The position numbers and the translations under genes are program-made. From the NCBI GenBank assembly GCA_938743325.2, contig OW568863.1, positions 1-64,000 on the forward strand: 64,000 nucleotides of DNA. The letters are read 5' to 3'. Below the pieces are notes generated by a model that saw only the letters and a list, made by a program, of their open reading frames with translations, searched no databases and had not been told where the DNA came from. Shown piece by piece: positions 1 through 7,972 of this stretch. Within the stretch, counting starts at the first letter, position 1, and each line of letters starts with the position of its first letter. The stretch comes from Pycnococcus provasolii (taxonomy: Eukaryota > Chlorophyta > Pseudoscourfieldiophyceae > Pseudoscourfieldiales > Pycnococcaceae).

Positions 1-204
1 CTAACCCTAACCCTAACCCTAACCCTAACCCTAACCTAACCCTAACCCTAACCCTAACCCTAACCCTAACCCTAACCCTAACCCTAACCCTAACCCTAAC
101 CCTAACCCTAACCCTAACCCTAACCCTAACCCTAACCCTAACCCTAACCCTAACCCTAACCCTAACCCTAACCCTAACCCTAACCCTAACCCTAACCCTA
201 ACCC
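1..204. repeat. Telomere, (CCCTAA)n
   Basis: An uninterrupted run of the 6-bp unit CCCTAA (TTAGGG on the other strand), with one shortened unit near position 33. The C-rich strand reads 5' to 3' from base 1, as expected at the left end of a chromosome. Confidence 0.97.
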
Positions 205-386
205 AATTGTAACCCTAATTGTAACCCTAATTGTAACCCTAATTGTAACCCTAATTGTAACCCTAATTGTAACCCTAATTGTAACCCTAATTGTAACCCT
301 AATTGTAACCCTAATTGTAACCCTAATTGTAACCCTAATTGCCAGGCTGGCAGTTTGACCCACATGTTGAAAAAAAAATTTCGCCT
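205..386. repeat. Subtelomeric module, copy 1
   Basis: About 11 copies of a 12-bp telomere variant (CCCTAATTGTAA) at 205-340, followed by a conserved block at 341-386 containing GGCTGGCAGTTTGACCCACA and an A-rich run. The same array plus block recurs at 524-686. The 137 bases between the two modules (387-523) show no gene. Confidence 0.9.
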
Positions 387-523
387 CCGGTATGCGGCCG
401 ACCGTCGGCCAGCGTCGTGCAGAACGAAGCCAATAACAACAGCCATTTTTTTCACCCGCCGTTTCCGGCGATATCTTGTCATATCACCAAGTAGCGCGGT
501 AATGTTATGTTGTTAAAAGTTAT

Positions 524-686
524 CTAATTGTAACCCTAATTGTAACCCTAATTGTAACCCTAATTGTAACCCTAATTGTAACCCTAATTGTAACCCTAAT
601 TGTAACCCTAATTGTAACCCTAATTGTAACCCTAATTGCAAGGCTGGCAGTTTGACCCACATGTTATAAAAAAAAAATTTGCCGGG
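524..686. repeat. Subtelomeric module, copy 2
   Basis: Roughly 9.5 copies of the same 12-bp telomere variant (524-638), then the same conserved block (639-686) with only a few differences from copy 1. The order array-then-block is kept, so the whole module was duplicated rather than only the short repeat. Confidence 0.9.
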
Positions 687-1360
687 ATCCGTTGTACGCC
701 GTGGGCGATTGGAAGAACGCCGCGTCGTTAACGCATCCGAGAATGCACGCCGCCGAATGACGACCATGGTCGTTAACGCGAGGCACAAACTTCATGTGGT
801 TCTTTGCCGCCTTGCCGAAGGAGTTTTCAAGGTCGTACACGTGCACCGACTTTGTCGTGGTGATGAGGCCATCGATGAAGACGCGGTCGTTGTTCTTGAT
901 GATGTTGGCGATGGCCGCGTCGATTTTCTTCCGCGGTTGCGATTTGCGCGAGAAGGCAAGGATGAAGCCAATGCCTCTCTGCTTCAAAATCGCGCCAATG
1001 GTCTCGGACGGCCAATGGCTACCCTGAACCCAAGTGGAACCTTTGTACGCGTTGTACTAAGACGTCGCGTACAGGTCCATCGCATTCACGGCATGTTCCT
1101 GCGTCGGAAATTCATCCGGAAGGAGTCGCGATAACGCAACCGCGTCAAAATCGCCGCGATGGTGTCGAGTGGCCAACAATGGCTGCGCTCCTTCCATGTC
1201 TTGCAATGTTGTTGCCGCATTTTGCAATTCCTCTGCAAGCTTTCCCGCACGCTACTTTGCCTCGTGAAGCTCGCTTACAGCGCTTTCTAGTCGACGCGCC
1301 GCGAGTTTAGCTTGGAGGACCGCCTGGCCGCTTAAAAAGGGCCCAAGCTTCTGAGTGCAC
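664..1360 (-). pseudogene. Decayed subtelomeric reading frame, family not recognised
   Basis: On the minus strand a protein-like frame runs through this stretch and is interrupted more than once. The longest open part (664-987) has ordinary composition, with motifs such as KQRGIGFILAFSRKSQPRKK and FIDGLITTTKSVHVYDLENS. Upstream of it the same frame has a helical, charged segment (LAARRLESAVSELHEAK). I recognise no family. Its position next to the telomere, the interruptions and the lack of a clear start suggest a dead copy of a subtelomeric gene. It could instead be a remnant of a mobile element. The plus-strand frames over the same bases look like shadows. Confidence 0.35.
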
Positions 1361-1385
1361 CGTGATCGCCACCATTTCCTTGTCG

Positions 1386-1420
1386 ACCCGGGCCCGGGCC
1401 CGGACCCGTCCCGGGCCCGA
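1386..1420. repeat. Short GGGCCC-rich palindromic tract
   Basis: A 35-bp tract built from overlapping CCCGGG and GGGCCC hexamers, self-complementary throughout. It lies about 100 bp before the first intact gene. Function unknown; it may simply be a GC simple repeat. Confidence 0.5.
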
Positions 1421-1522
1421 CAACGAAATACATTCTACGATGCATCCCCGTGCGCAATGACCTAACCCTAGTTGTGGCCTGTTGGAGCCGCGCGTCTTTT
1501 CATATTTTCATTCATAACCACA

Positions 1523-2740
1523 ATGGCGTTCGTGCGCTCGTGCCTGAGAAGCCTGCACGGCGGAGACGGAGTCGCGCTCGCGTCCCTCCTCCGCCTCGAC
1601 AACGATGCTCTGAGCTCGTGGGCGGCGGCACCTGCGCTTGCACCGCACGCCTTTTCGCAAGCGGGGGAGCAGGCGTCTCTGTTCCTAGCCGCACACGCAT
1701 CAGCCGCGACTCTTGCCGCATCGGGCGCATGGCCCGAAGCGTACGACACATTCGCAGCTGAAGGCGTGCAACCATTCGTCAGATGGTTTCGAGAGCAGGA
1801 TGACGCGGGCGTTGCCGTGCCCGTTATGCAGCAGATTGCCACAAATCTGTACGACCTCGCTAGCAAGGCGGAGAAGGCGAGCGGGTCCATGGCGGCGGCG
1901 GCGGAGGACAGCAGGCTCAGTAACGCGGGAATGAAGCTGCAGAGCTGCTTCAGCGAGGCGTTCAATCCTAAAAAGGACAAGGACAAGAAGATGGCGTGCC
2001 TGAGCATAGTCATCGCCATGTTTCGCCTGTACTTCTCCATCAACACCCTGCATCTCACAAGGAACCTCGTCAACTCCATGTCGGCGCGCAACGCCCCGGA
2101 CTTCGATTCCTTCCCCGCGTCACAGCGCGCAACGTACCGCTACTACACTGGTCGGCTTCTCGTCTTCGAGGACAGGTTCGCCGAGGCTGAGGAGCACCTC
2201 GCCTACGCGCTCAGGCACACGCCGCGAGCGTCGCACTCAGCCGTGGCACTCCGCAATCGCCGACGCGTTCTCGCGTACCTGATACCCGTGCGCATGCTGC
2301 TTGGACGAATGCCCAGCGATGAGCTTCTTCGAATGCATGGCATGGACAAGACATTTGAGCCCGTAAAGAGAGCATGTGTGACAGGCGACCTTCGCGCTTT
2401 TAACGACGTCATGGAGGCGACGACGGTAAGCCACATTCAGCTTGGCACCTTCTTGCTCATGGAGAGGTTGAGGCAATTTGTGCTTCGTACGCTGCTAAAG
2501 CGTGTGCATCTCGTCACGCAGCCTACTTTGCCCCCGACGAATTTTCAGCTCGACTTGCACCAATTCCAGCGGGCGCTGGCAATGTGCGCGTCGAGCGACG
2601 AAGACGCGCCGGACATTGAGGAGGCTGAGTGCCTGGTGGTGACGTTGATCTACCGCAAGGCTGTTAAGGGATACATTAGCCACAAGCTGCGCAAGCTCGT
2701 GCTGTCCAAAAAGGACGCGTTTCCCAGCCAGTGGTCGTGA
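1523..2740 (+). CDS. PCID2/Thp1-like PCI-domain protein (TREX-2 mRNA export)
   Basis: A 405-residue protein that looks like the PCI-domain subunit of TREX-2 (Thp1 in yeast, PCID2 in animals), which links transcription to mRNA export at the nuclear pore. The central part (KKMACLSIVIAMFRLYFSIN) and the following TPR-like helices with NRRRVLAYLIPVRMLLG match the family's helical solenoid. The C-terminal third (AECLVVTLIYRKAVKGYISH) matches its winged-helix PCI module. The length fits the roughly 400 residues of the family. I place the start at 1523, where the ATG context is CACAATGG; an ATG 51 bp upstream in frame would add an unconvincing leader. It is convergent with the coiled-coil gene downstream. 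The family assignment is from recalled motifs, not from a search. Confidence 0.8.
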   Translation: MAFVRSCLRSLHGGDGVALASLLRLDNDALSSWAAAPALAPHAFSQAGEQASLFLAAHASAATLAASGAWPEAYDTFAAEGVQPFVRWFREQDDAGVAVPVMQQIATNLYDLASKAEKASGSMAAAAEDSRLSNAGMKLQSCFSEAFNPKKDKDKKMACLSIVIAMFRLYFSINTLHLTRNLVNSMSARNAPDFDSFPASQRATYRYYTGRLLVFEDRFAEAEEHLAYALRHTPRASHSAVALRNRRRVLAYLIPVRMLLGRMPSDELLRMHGMDKTFEPVKRACVTGDLRAFNDVMEATTVSHIQLGTFLLMERLRQFVLRTLLKRVHLVTQPTLPPTNFQLDLHQFQRALAMCASSDEDAPDIEEAECLVVTLIYRKAVKGYISHKLRKLVLSKKDAFPSQWS

Positions 2741-2765
2741 TGTCTCTCTTCCACCAAAAATCCAA

Positions 2766-2842
2766 GGATCGCTCATTCAGTAATGGAATGTACTTTTACT
2801 TTTGTCCAGTGGTCGTCCATTCACACCATTCATTCAGTGGCG
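2766..2842 (+). repeat. Convergent-intergenic repeat, copy R1 (diverged)
   Basis: Shares GCTCATTCAGTAATG and GGTCGTCC-n-TCACACCATTCA with R2 at 7576-7680, and the GTCGTCC-n-TCAC and CATTCAG motifs with R3 and R4. It sits between two genes that end towards each other. The rest of 2741-2968 shows no other feature. Confidence 0.7.
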
Positions 2843-2968
2843 CTAGTTAGCCCCGCATGCGCGCTTGCTGTCGTCGTCGTCCAATCATCAATTGACATTA
2901 AAAAAAGACAAAAAGCGCCCAAAATTTCAAACTCAAAAGATTTTGTTACATGCTGTCATTACAGCTAG

Positions 2969-5900
2969 TTAAGAATTTACAGATGTTGCCGTTCCCCCTG
3001 GCGGCGGAGGCGGTCGGCTCTCTGGTGTAGCTTCTTCCTTTACAGATGTTGCCGTTCCCCCTGGCGGCGGAGGCGGTCGGCTCTCTGGTGTAGCTTCTTC
3101 CTCGGAGGTGCCCACGGCTTCCTCGCCGTCGTGGCTTGTTGCGGGATGAGGAGAATGGAAAGGACGGCCATCAGAGGGGTGAGGATGAAGATGAGAATGA
3201 GTTGGTGGATGCGGTGGAATGCCAGCGGAAGCAGATGGCGCAGCCCCCCAGGCAGCTGAAGGAGCGGGTCCTGCTGTTGCAGAAGGCGGGCCGCCCATCG
3301 ACACCCACGGAGAATGCGGCGAGCCAGGCAAAGCTGCAGCGTACGCGGCTGTGCGAGCCTCAAGCGCGTAAATCGTCCGAAGCTGCTCACGACTTGCCGC
3401 CTCGAGCGTTTCCGCACGAAGCTCGGCTACCGTCACAGCCTCGCGGGCGGTCCTTTCCATCGACGAAACATCCTCGCGTGCTGCCGCCTTTACCTCAGAA
3501 AGGTCTTGCTCGTAGTGCCTCTCAAGTTCTGCAAGCCTTTCTTGGCTATCGTTGAGCTGTTCGCGAAGTGCATCCGAGGCGATCTGAAGCGCTTGCACGC
3601 GAGGGTCCTCCGCAGCCGTTGCTGGCTCCACCTTCGTTGATGCTGCAACATGCTCAGCCGCAGCTGCCGTTCCACCCGCCTCCCTCGCCTCAGCCACGAG
3701 TGCACGAACGCGCACCTCAAGCGGACTTTTCACCGTGCGAAGTGCCACGAGTGCCTCTTCGCATGCGCTCGCAAGAACGTCGTCTTCCGCCGCGAGCTGC
3801 TGCACCATGACAGATCCCTGAGCTCCCACGACTGCGGGCATGTAGTCGCAAAGAACTGACACGACACCTTGCACTAAATTACGGTCCGCCTCAAGTTCAG
3901 CCACAAAAGCCTCCGCAAGTGCCTTGACAGCTTGCCAGCGGCTAGTTAAAGCTTTCGCCGCACTCATCTCCGCGGCGTTGGCGCGTGATTCGCTTTCCGC
4001 CTTAGCAGCCCGGTGACTTTCCGCTTCTGCAGACATCGCAAGTGTCGCTGCGTTGGCATCCTCTAGCTCAGCTCGCACTTCATCCAGATCCGACAAGGCC
4101 TGCTGACGTTCATCTCTCGCGTCTCGCAGCTCATCCTGCACCTCGCGCATTCGATCCTGCACGTCTCGCAGCTCTTGCTCCAGCTCGCGTATCCGCTCCT
4201 TCGCGTCGCGCATCTGCGATTCCGAGGCGGAAACGCGTGCTGACGCGTCGTCTTCATAGTGCCTACGTGCGTCGTTGGCATCTCGCAGCTCTTGCTCAAG
4301 CTCGCGCATCCGTTCCTTCGCGTCACGCAACTGCGATTCCGCGGATGCAACGCGTGCTTTCGCGTCATCGTCAGAGCGATTTCGTTCGTCGCGCGCGACT
4401 CGCAGCTCATCCTGAGTCTTGCGTAGACGATCCTGCACATCTCGCAGATCGTCCTGCAGCTGCTGTCTCATTTGCGTTGTCGTTTCGTCGTCGTCGCGTG
4501 TGCTTTTGCGCTCTTCACGCGAACGCATCGCCATTTCCATCAACTGCTCCTCAACGCGCGCTCGCGCCTGCTCCTCGGCAAGACGCGCATCATTCGCCAG
4601 CTTGAGCTGATGCTCGGTGCTGCCGCGCTGCTCTTCCGCGTCTTTCATTCGCTGATTTGCCACCTCAACGTCTCGCTGCGCATTGCGAAGCTTTTCGTCA
4701 ATTGACGCAAGCTTCACTTCGGCATCGCGGCGTGCATCTGATTCTGCACGCGTCTTCGAAGCTTCTAAGCGAAGCGTTTCTTCCGCTTCGCTCTTCTGTC
4801 GCAACGCGAGCGTCTTTGCATCGTCAGCCTCTTCACGCCCTCTGGCTGCGTCTTTCTCGGCGGAAGCAAGGCGTTGCTCTAAATCGCCCACTTTCTCGTG
4901 AAACTCACTCTCTGCCCGCGAAAGGCGATAGCGAAGGTCCTCCTGCGCGCGATCAGCATCCTCCTGAGCAAATCGAGCCGTGCGCTCAAGGTCCAACTTG
5001 GTGGTTTGAAACGAGCGAGCCTCAGCAGAGAGCTCTTCATTTCTCGACTCGCACAATGCAAGCTTTTCAGCAATTTCATCGCGTCGCTCTTCATTTCTCG
5101 ATTCACACAATGCAAGCTTTGCGGCAATTTCATCGCGTCTTGTCTCTACTTCCGAGAATCTGCGCTCCATCTCGGCGAGATCCGACGTTAGACGCCTGTT
5201 CTCGCTCTCCACCTTTCCTAGCTGATCTTGAAGATCATTGCTCTTCTCCGTCGCAGCGTTCTGGGCAACAAGAGCACGCTCCGACGTCGCCGTCATCACC
5301 TCCACCTTTTCGGACGCCTCGACATTCGCAAGCTGCTGCTCGCGCAGCTGGTCTCGAAGTCGGCCAACTTCCGCAGCGGTCGAGCTCAGGCCGGCTCGTG
5401 CCCTGATCACCTGCGACACAAGAATATCCGACGAACCGCCGATTTCGCCGTAACCGTCGCGCACGATTGCCGTGGCGGCAAGTTTTTCAACATCCACCTG
5501 CTTGCGTCTTAGCGCGCGCACCTCCGCCTCCTCGAGAGACAGGGCCGCCTCTACCCCGGCACCGCGCCTTAACGTTGCGCCGTCCACCTGCCCCTCCTTG
5601 TCGGAGCTTGCAGAAAGTTCAGAAACGGCTTGTTCGAGCGCTGTCTGCGTGTTCGCGAGCGCCAACTCAAGGCCTGTTAGCCGGCGATGCCACCTTTGCT
5701 GCTCATCCTTGGCGGTGCGCTCAAGGGTCCCAACACGAGCCTCCGCAAGCCTTGCCCGGCGCTCGTTTCGACGCGAACCCGTGCGGCAAGCCTCGAGCGC
5801 ATCTTCAGTCGCTCGAAGCTGCCCGTCACGCTTCGCAAGCTTCGCGCGCAAACGCTCTGTCTCCCTTCTCTCGTCTGTGATAGCCTCCTTTACCGCACGA

Positions 5901-6274
5901 GCTCCCGACACGTGCCGAACTGCCGGTGCCGCATATTTCGTTTGACTGCCGCGGATCGCGCTCGATGATTCGCGAGCCGTCGTCGCACCTGTGGGCGTCT
6001 TCTGAGGTGCCATGCCGTTCGTCTGCACACTTGCGGCAAGCCCGAACCAAAGCTTCCGTCTCTGGCCATCAAGTTCGGCTTGCGTGGAGTACGGAGCGGG
6101 CGACACCTTGCCGATAGAAGGTGCAAGTGTGATGTCGGACCCCGACGATGAGCTATTTTTGTCCTCGCCCTCGTTCTCGTCGCCAGTCACAGCTCCCGCT
6201 TCGTCGGATGAGCTCGCGTCGTCGTCGTCGTCGTCGCTGACGTTGCGCTGCCTGTGCGAGGGTTCGGATGGCAT
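2969..6274 (-). CDS. Large coiled-coil protein, function unknown
   Basis: About 1101 residues, intronless. The N-terminal ~100 residues are acidic and Ser/Asp-rich, probably disordered. From roughly residue 150 to 750 the sequence is an almost continuous heptad-type coiled coil rich in Glu, Arg, Ala and Gln, with internal near-repeats (RELEQELRDANDARRHYEDD and RELEQELRDVQDRMREVQDE). A less regular Ala-rich region follows, then a Pro/His-rich tail. The open frame extends to 6334, but that upstream codon is GTG; the first ATG is at 6274. Such proteins often serve as structural or tethering factors (centrosome, Golgi, flagellar base), but nothing here identifies which. It diverges from the dehydrogenase gene across a 299-bp interval. 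Confidence 0.8.
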   Translation of the reverse strand: MPSEPSHRQRNVSDDDDDDASSSDEAGAVTGDENEGEDKNSSSSGSDITLAPSIGKVSPAPYSTQAELDGQRRKLWFGLAASVQTNGMAPQKTPTGATTARESSSAIRGSQTKYAAPAVRHVSGARAVKEAITDERRETERLRAKLAKRDGQLRATEDALEACRTGSRRNERRARLAEARVGTLERTAKDEQQRWHRRLTGLELALANTQTALEQAVSELSASSDKEGQVDGATLRRGAGVEAALSLEEAEVRALRRKQVDVEKLAATAIVRDGYGEIGGSSDILVSQVIRARAGLSSTAAEVGRLRDQLREQQLANVEASEKVEVMTATSERALVAQNAATEKSNDLQDQLGKVESENRRLTSDLAEMERRFSEVETRRDEIAAKLALCESRNEERRDEIAEKLALCESRNEELSAEARSFQTTKLDLERTARFAQEDADRAQEDLRYRLSRAESEFHEKVGDLEQRLASAEKDAARGREEADDAKTLALRQKSEAEETLRLEASKTRAESDARRDAEVKLASIDEKLRNAQRDVEVANQRMKDAEEQRGSTEHQLKLANDARLAEEQARARVEEQLMEMAMRSREERKSTRDDDETTTQMRQQLQDDLRDVQDRLRKTQDELRVARDERNRSDDDAKARVASAESQLRDAKERMRELEQELRDANDARRHYEDDASARVSASESQMRDAKERIRELEQELRDVQDRMREVQDELRDARDERQQALSDLDEVRAELEDANAATLAMSAEAESHRAAKAESESRANAAEMSAAKALTSRWQAVKALAEAFVAELEADRNLVQGVVSVLCDYMPAVVGAQGSVMVQQLAAEDDVLASACEEALVALRTVKSPLEVRVRALVAEAREAGGTAAAAEHVAASTKVEPATAAEDPRVQALQIASDALREQLNDSQERLAELERHYEQDLSEVKAAAREDVSSMERTAREAVTVAELRAETLEAASREQLRTIYALEARTAAYAAALPGSPHSPWVSMGGPPSATAGPAPSAAWGAAPSASAGIPPHPPTHSHLHPHPSDGRPFHSPHPATSHDGEEAVGTSEEEATPESRPPPPPGGTATSVKEEATPESRPPPPPGGTATSVNS
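2976..3101 (-). repeat. Exact 63-bp tandem duplication inside the coiled-coil gene
   Basis: Two identical 63-bp units in tandem at the 3' end of the coding sequence. They add a 21-residue unit containing ATPESRPPPPPGGTATSV to the C-terminus without changing frame. Sequence identity implies a recent duplication. Confidence 0.9.
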
Positions 6275-6573
6275 GAGCGCTTTGTCGTTGCGCGCAGCGT
6301 GTTCCGGCAATTCTTTTGGATGGCCTCCTCTCACCCGTTATTTCTAGAGGTGGTTTTGGATGTCGTTCGGCGAACCACCTCGTGCTTGTGCTACTCTGCT
6401 ACTCTCCCTCTGCTTGTATTCGCTTCTTGTCGCCCTGGTCGGTCGGGGTCGGGGTCGGGAACATTCCCCAAAAAAACCTCCCCGCTCCGGCGCTCCCCGG
6501 CCCGAACTAACTACGAACCCTCCACGTCGGCGGTTCACTAATCATCGAGTAACGCCACCTCAAAACCATTCGC
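6275..6573. promoter_or_regulatory. Shared promoter interval between divergent genes
   Basis: The 299 bp between the start codons of the coiled-coil gene (minus) and the dehydrogenase gene (plus) must hold both promoters and 5' leaders. I see no clear TATA box. Frames that cross it in both directions look like shadows. Confidence 0.5.
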
Positions 6574-7548
6574 ATGTTCAGCCGGGCGAACGCCAGAGTG
6601 GCGGCGCTGCTCAGGCAGCTGAACGGCACGGGCGCGGCTTGCACGGCAATAGGACACAAAGTCGCCTGCAACGCCACATCTGCGTCGTCGACTCCACCAG
6701 CGCAAGGTCTGCTGCACGGCCGTGTCGCCATCATCACGGGCAGTGGTGCAGGCATTGGGGAGGCTGCGGCAAAGCTTTTCGCACGCGAAGGCGCATACGT
6801 CGTAGTCACAGATCTCGATCGAGCCAAGTGCCTTGCTGTAACCGAGTCGATCAACAGCGAGCACACGCGCTCGGTACCACCGCGTGCGCTCGCAGTTCCT
6901 GGAGACGTCACGGACGAAGCTTTTCCAGCCGAGCTCGTTCGAAGGACGATTGAGCGCTACGGTGGCGTGGACATCCTCGTGAATAATGCGGGCTACACAT
7001 GGGACAGCGTGATTCACAAGACATCCAAGAAGCAGTGGGACGCAATGCTGCTTGTGCACTGCACCGCGCCGTTTCGTCTTCTGCAGGCTGTTGAGCCTCA
7101 CGTGCGTGGAGCGGCTAAGATCGAGCTCGAGAGCGGCAGGAAGCCGCGCCCACGAGTCGTCATCAACGTTTCCTCAACGAGCGGAATCCACGGAAATGCG
7201 GGGCAGGCAAACTATGCAACAGCTAAAATGGGCGTGCTCGGTCTCACGAAGACCGTGGCGAAGGAGTGGGGTGCATTCAACGTGCGGTGCTGCTGCATCG
7301 CCTTTGGATACGTACAAACGCGTCTCACGGCGAAGCGCGACAAAGAAAGCATCAGTCTTGGCGACGGTACGCGCGTGCCGCTGGGTATACCTGGCATGAA
7401 TTTTGAGGACGTGGCAAAGACAACCGTGCCCCTTCAGCGCATGGGAACTGTGGAGGAGGCTGCGGGATCAATGCTCATGTTGGCAAGCGATCACGCAGGC
7501 TACATCAACGGTATCTGCCTAGAGGTGACTGGTGGACTAGGCATTTGA
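6574..7548 (+). CDS. Short-chain dehydrogenase/reductase, FabG-like, organelle-targeted
   Basis: A 324-residue classical SDR that reduces or oxidises a carbonyl/hydroxyl substrate with NAD(P)H. The cofactor motif TGSGAGIG is at residues 55-62 and NNAG at 137-140. The catalytic set includes Ser in INVSSTSG (about 200-203), Tyr214 and Lys218 (YATAK). The core resembles 3-oxoacyl-[ACP] reductases and related multi-substrate SDRs. The first ~45 residues are an extension starting MFSRANARVAALLRQL, basic and amphipathic, which suggests a mitochondrial or plastid targeting peptide. The exact substrate cannot be read from sequence. It is convergent with the kinesin gene. Confidence 0.88.
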   Translation: MFSRANARVAALLRQLNGTGAACTAIGHKVACNATSASSTPPAQGLLHGRVAIITGSGAGIGEAAAKLFAREGAYVVVTDLDRAKCLAVTESINSEHTRSVPPRALAVPGDVTDEAFPAELVRRTIERYGGVDILVNNAGYTWDSVIHKTSKKQWDAMLLVHCTAPFRLLQAVEPHVRGAAKIELESGRKPRPRVVINVSSTSGIHGNAGQANYATAKMGVLGLTKTVAKEWGAFNVRCCCIAFGYVQTRLTAKRDKESISLGDGTRVPLGIPGMNFEDVAKTTVPLQRMGTVEEAAGSMLMLASDHAGYINGICLEVTGGLGI

Positions 7549-7575
7549 AGAAATGTAGTAAAGAAAAATTTTCTA

Positions 7576-7680
7576 AGATTGCTCATTCAGTAATGACAGT
7601 GGGTTAACTTCGTTGAACGGTCGTCCGCTCACACCATTCACGTTCACAATTCAGCCCATTCAGCAGCGCGTTTTTGTACA
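7576..7680 (+). repeat. Convergent-intergenic repeat, copy R2
   Basis: Begins GATTGCTCATTCAGTAATG and ends near CAGCAGCGCGTTTTTGT. The right half (GTCGTCC-n-CTCACACCATTCACGTTCAC-n-CCATTCAG) aligns with R3 and R4. It lies between the convergent dehydrogenase and kinesin genes. Confidence 0.8.
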
Positions 7681-7808
7681 TACACGGCGCCTGTGATTGC
7701 GAAGTTACTATCAGGCTGCTTTTCGCTCGCATTCGGCGTGAGAGCTTCACTTGGCGACTTGTTGTGCGTTGTCGTCGTCGCCATCGTCAACTACCGTGCA
7801 TCTACACG

Positions 7809-7946
7809 ATGGATCAAGAGTCACGTTTACTCCTCTACCTAGAAGTATTGCAAGGAGTTCAATTTGTGGGAAAAGAGAGAGGTGTCTTGGAGTTGAGGCT
7901 TGACAATCATAAGATTCAAGTAAATATGAAAATTCTTTTTAAATAA
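7809..7946 (+). CDS. Possible 45-residue small ORF
   Basis: An ATG-started frame of 45 codons in an otherwise AT-richer stretch between the R2 repeat and the end of the kinesin gene. It starts MDQESRLLLYLEVLQGV and ends in a Lys-rich tail. I do not recognise a family. It could be a small gene, a terminal exon of something unseen, or chance. Confidence 0.2.
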   Translation: MDQESRLLLYLEVLQGVQFVGKERGVLELRLDNHKIQVNMKILFK

Positions 7947-7972
7947 CAATCGTTGTTGACGTATACGCCTAT

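Noticed and set aside
3136-6050. Many plus-strand frames opposite the large coiled-coil gene (for example 4042-4605, 4657-5406)
   Set aside because: They are antisense shadows in GC-rich coding DNA, full of Arg, Ser, Ala and Pro, without domain-like patterns; the minus strand is one long coherent coiled coil.
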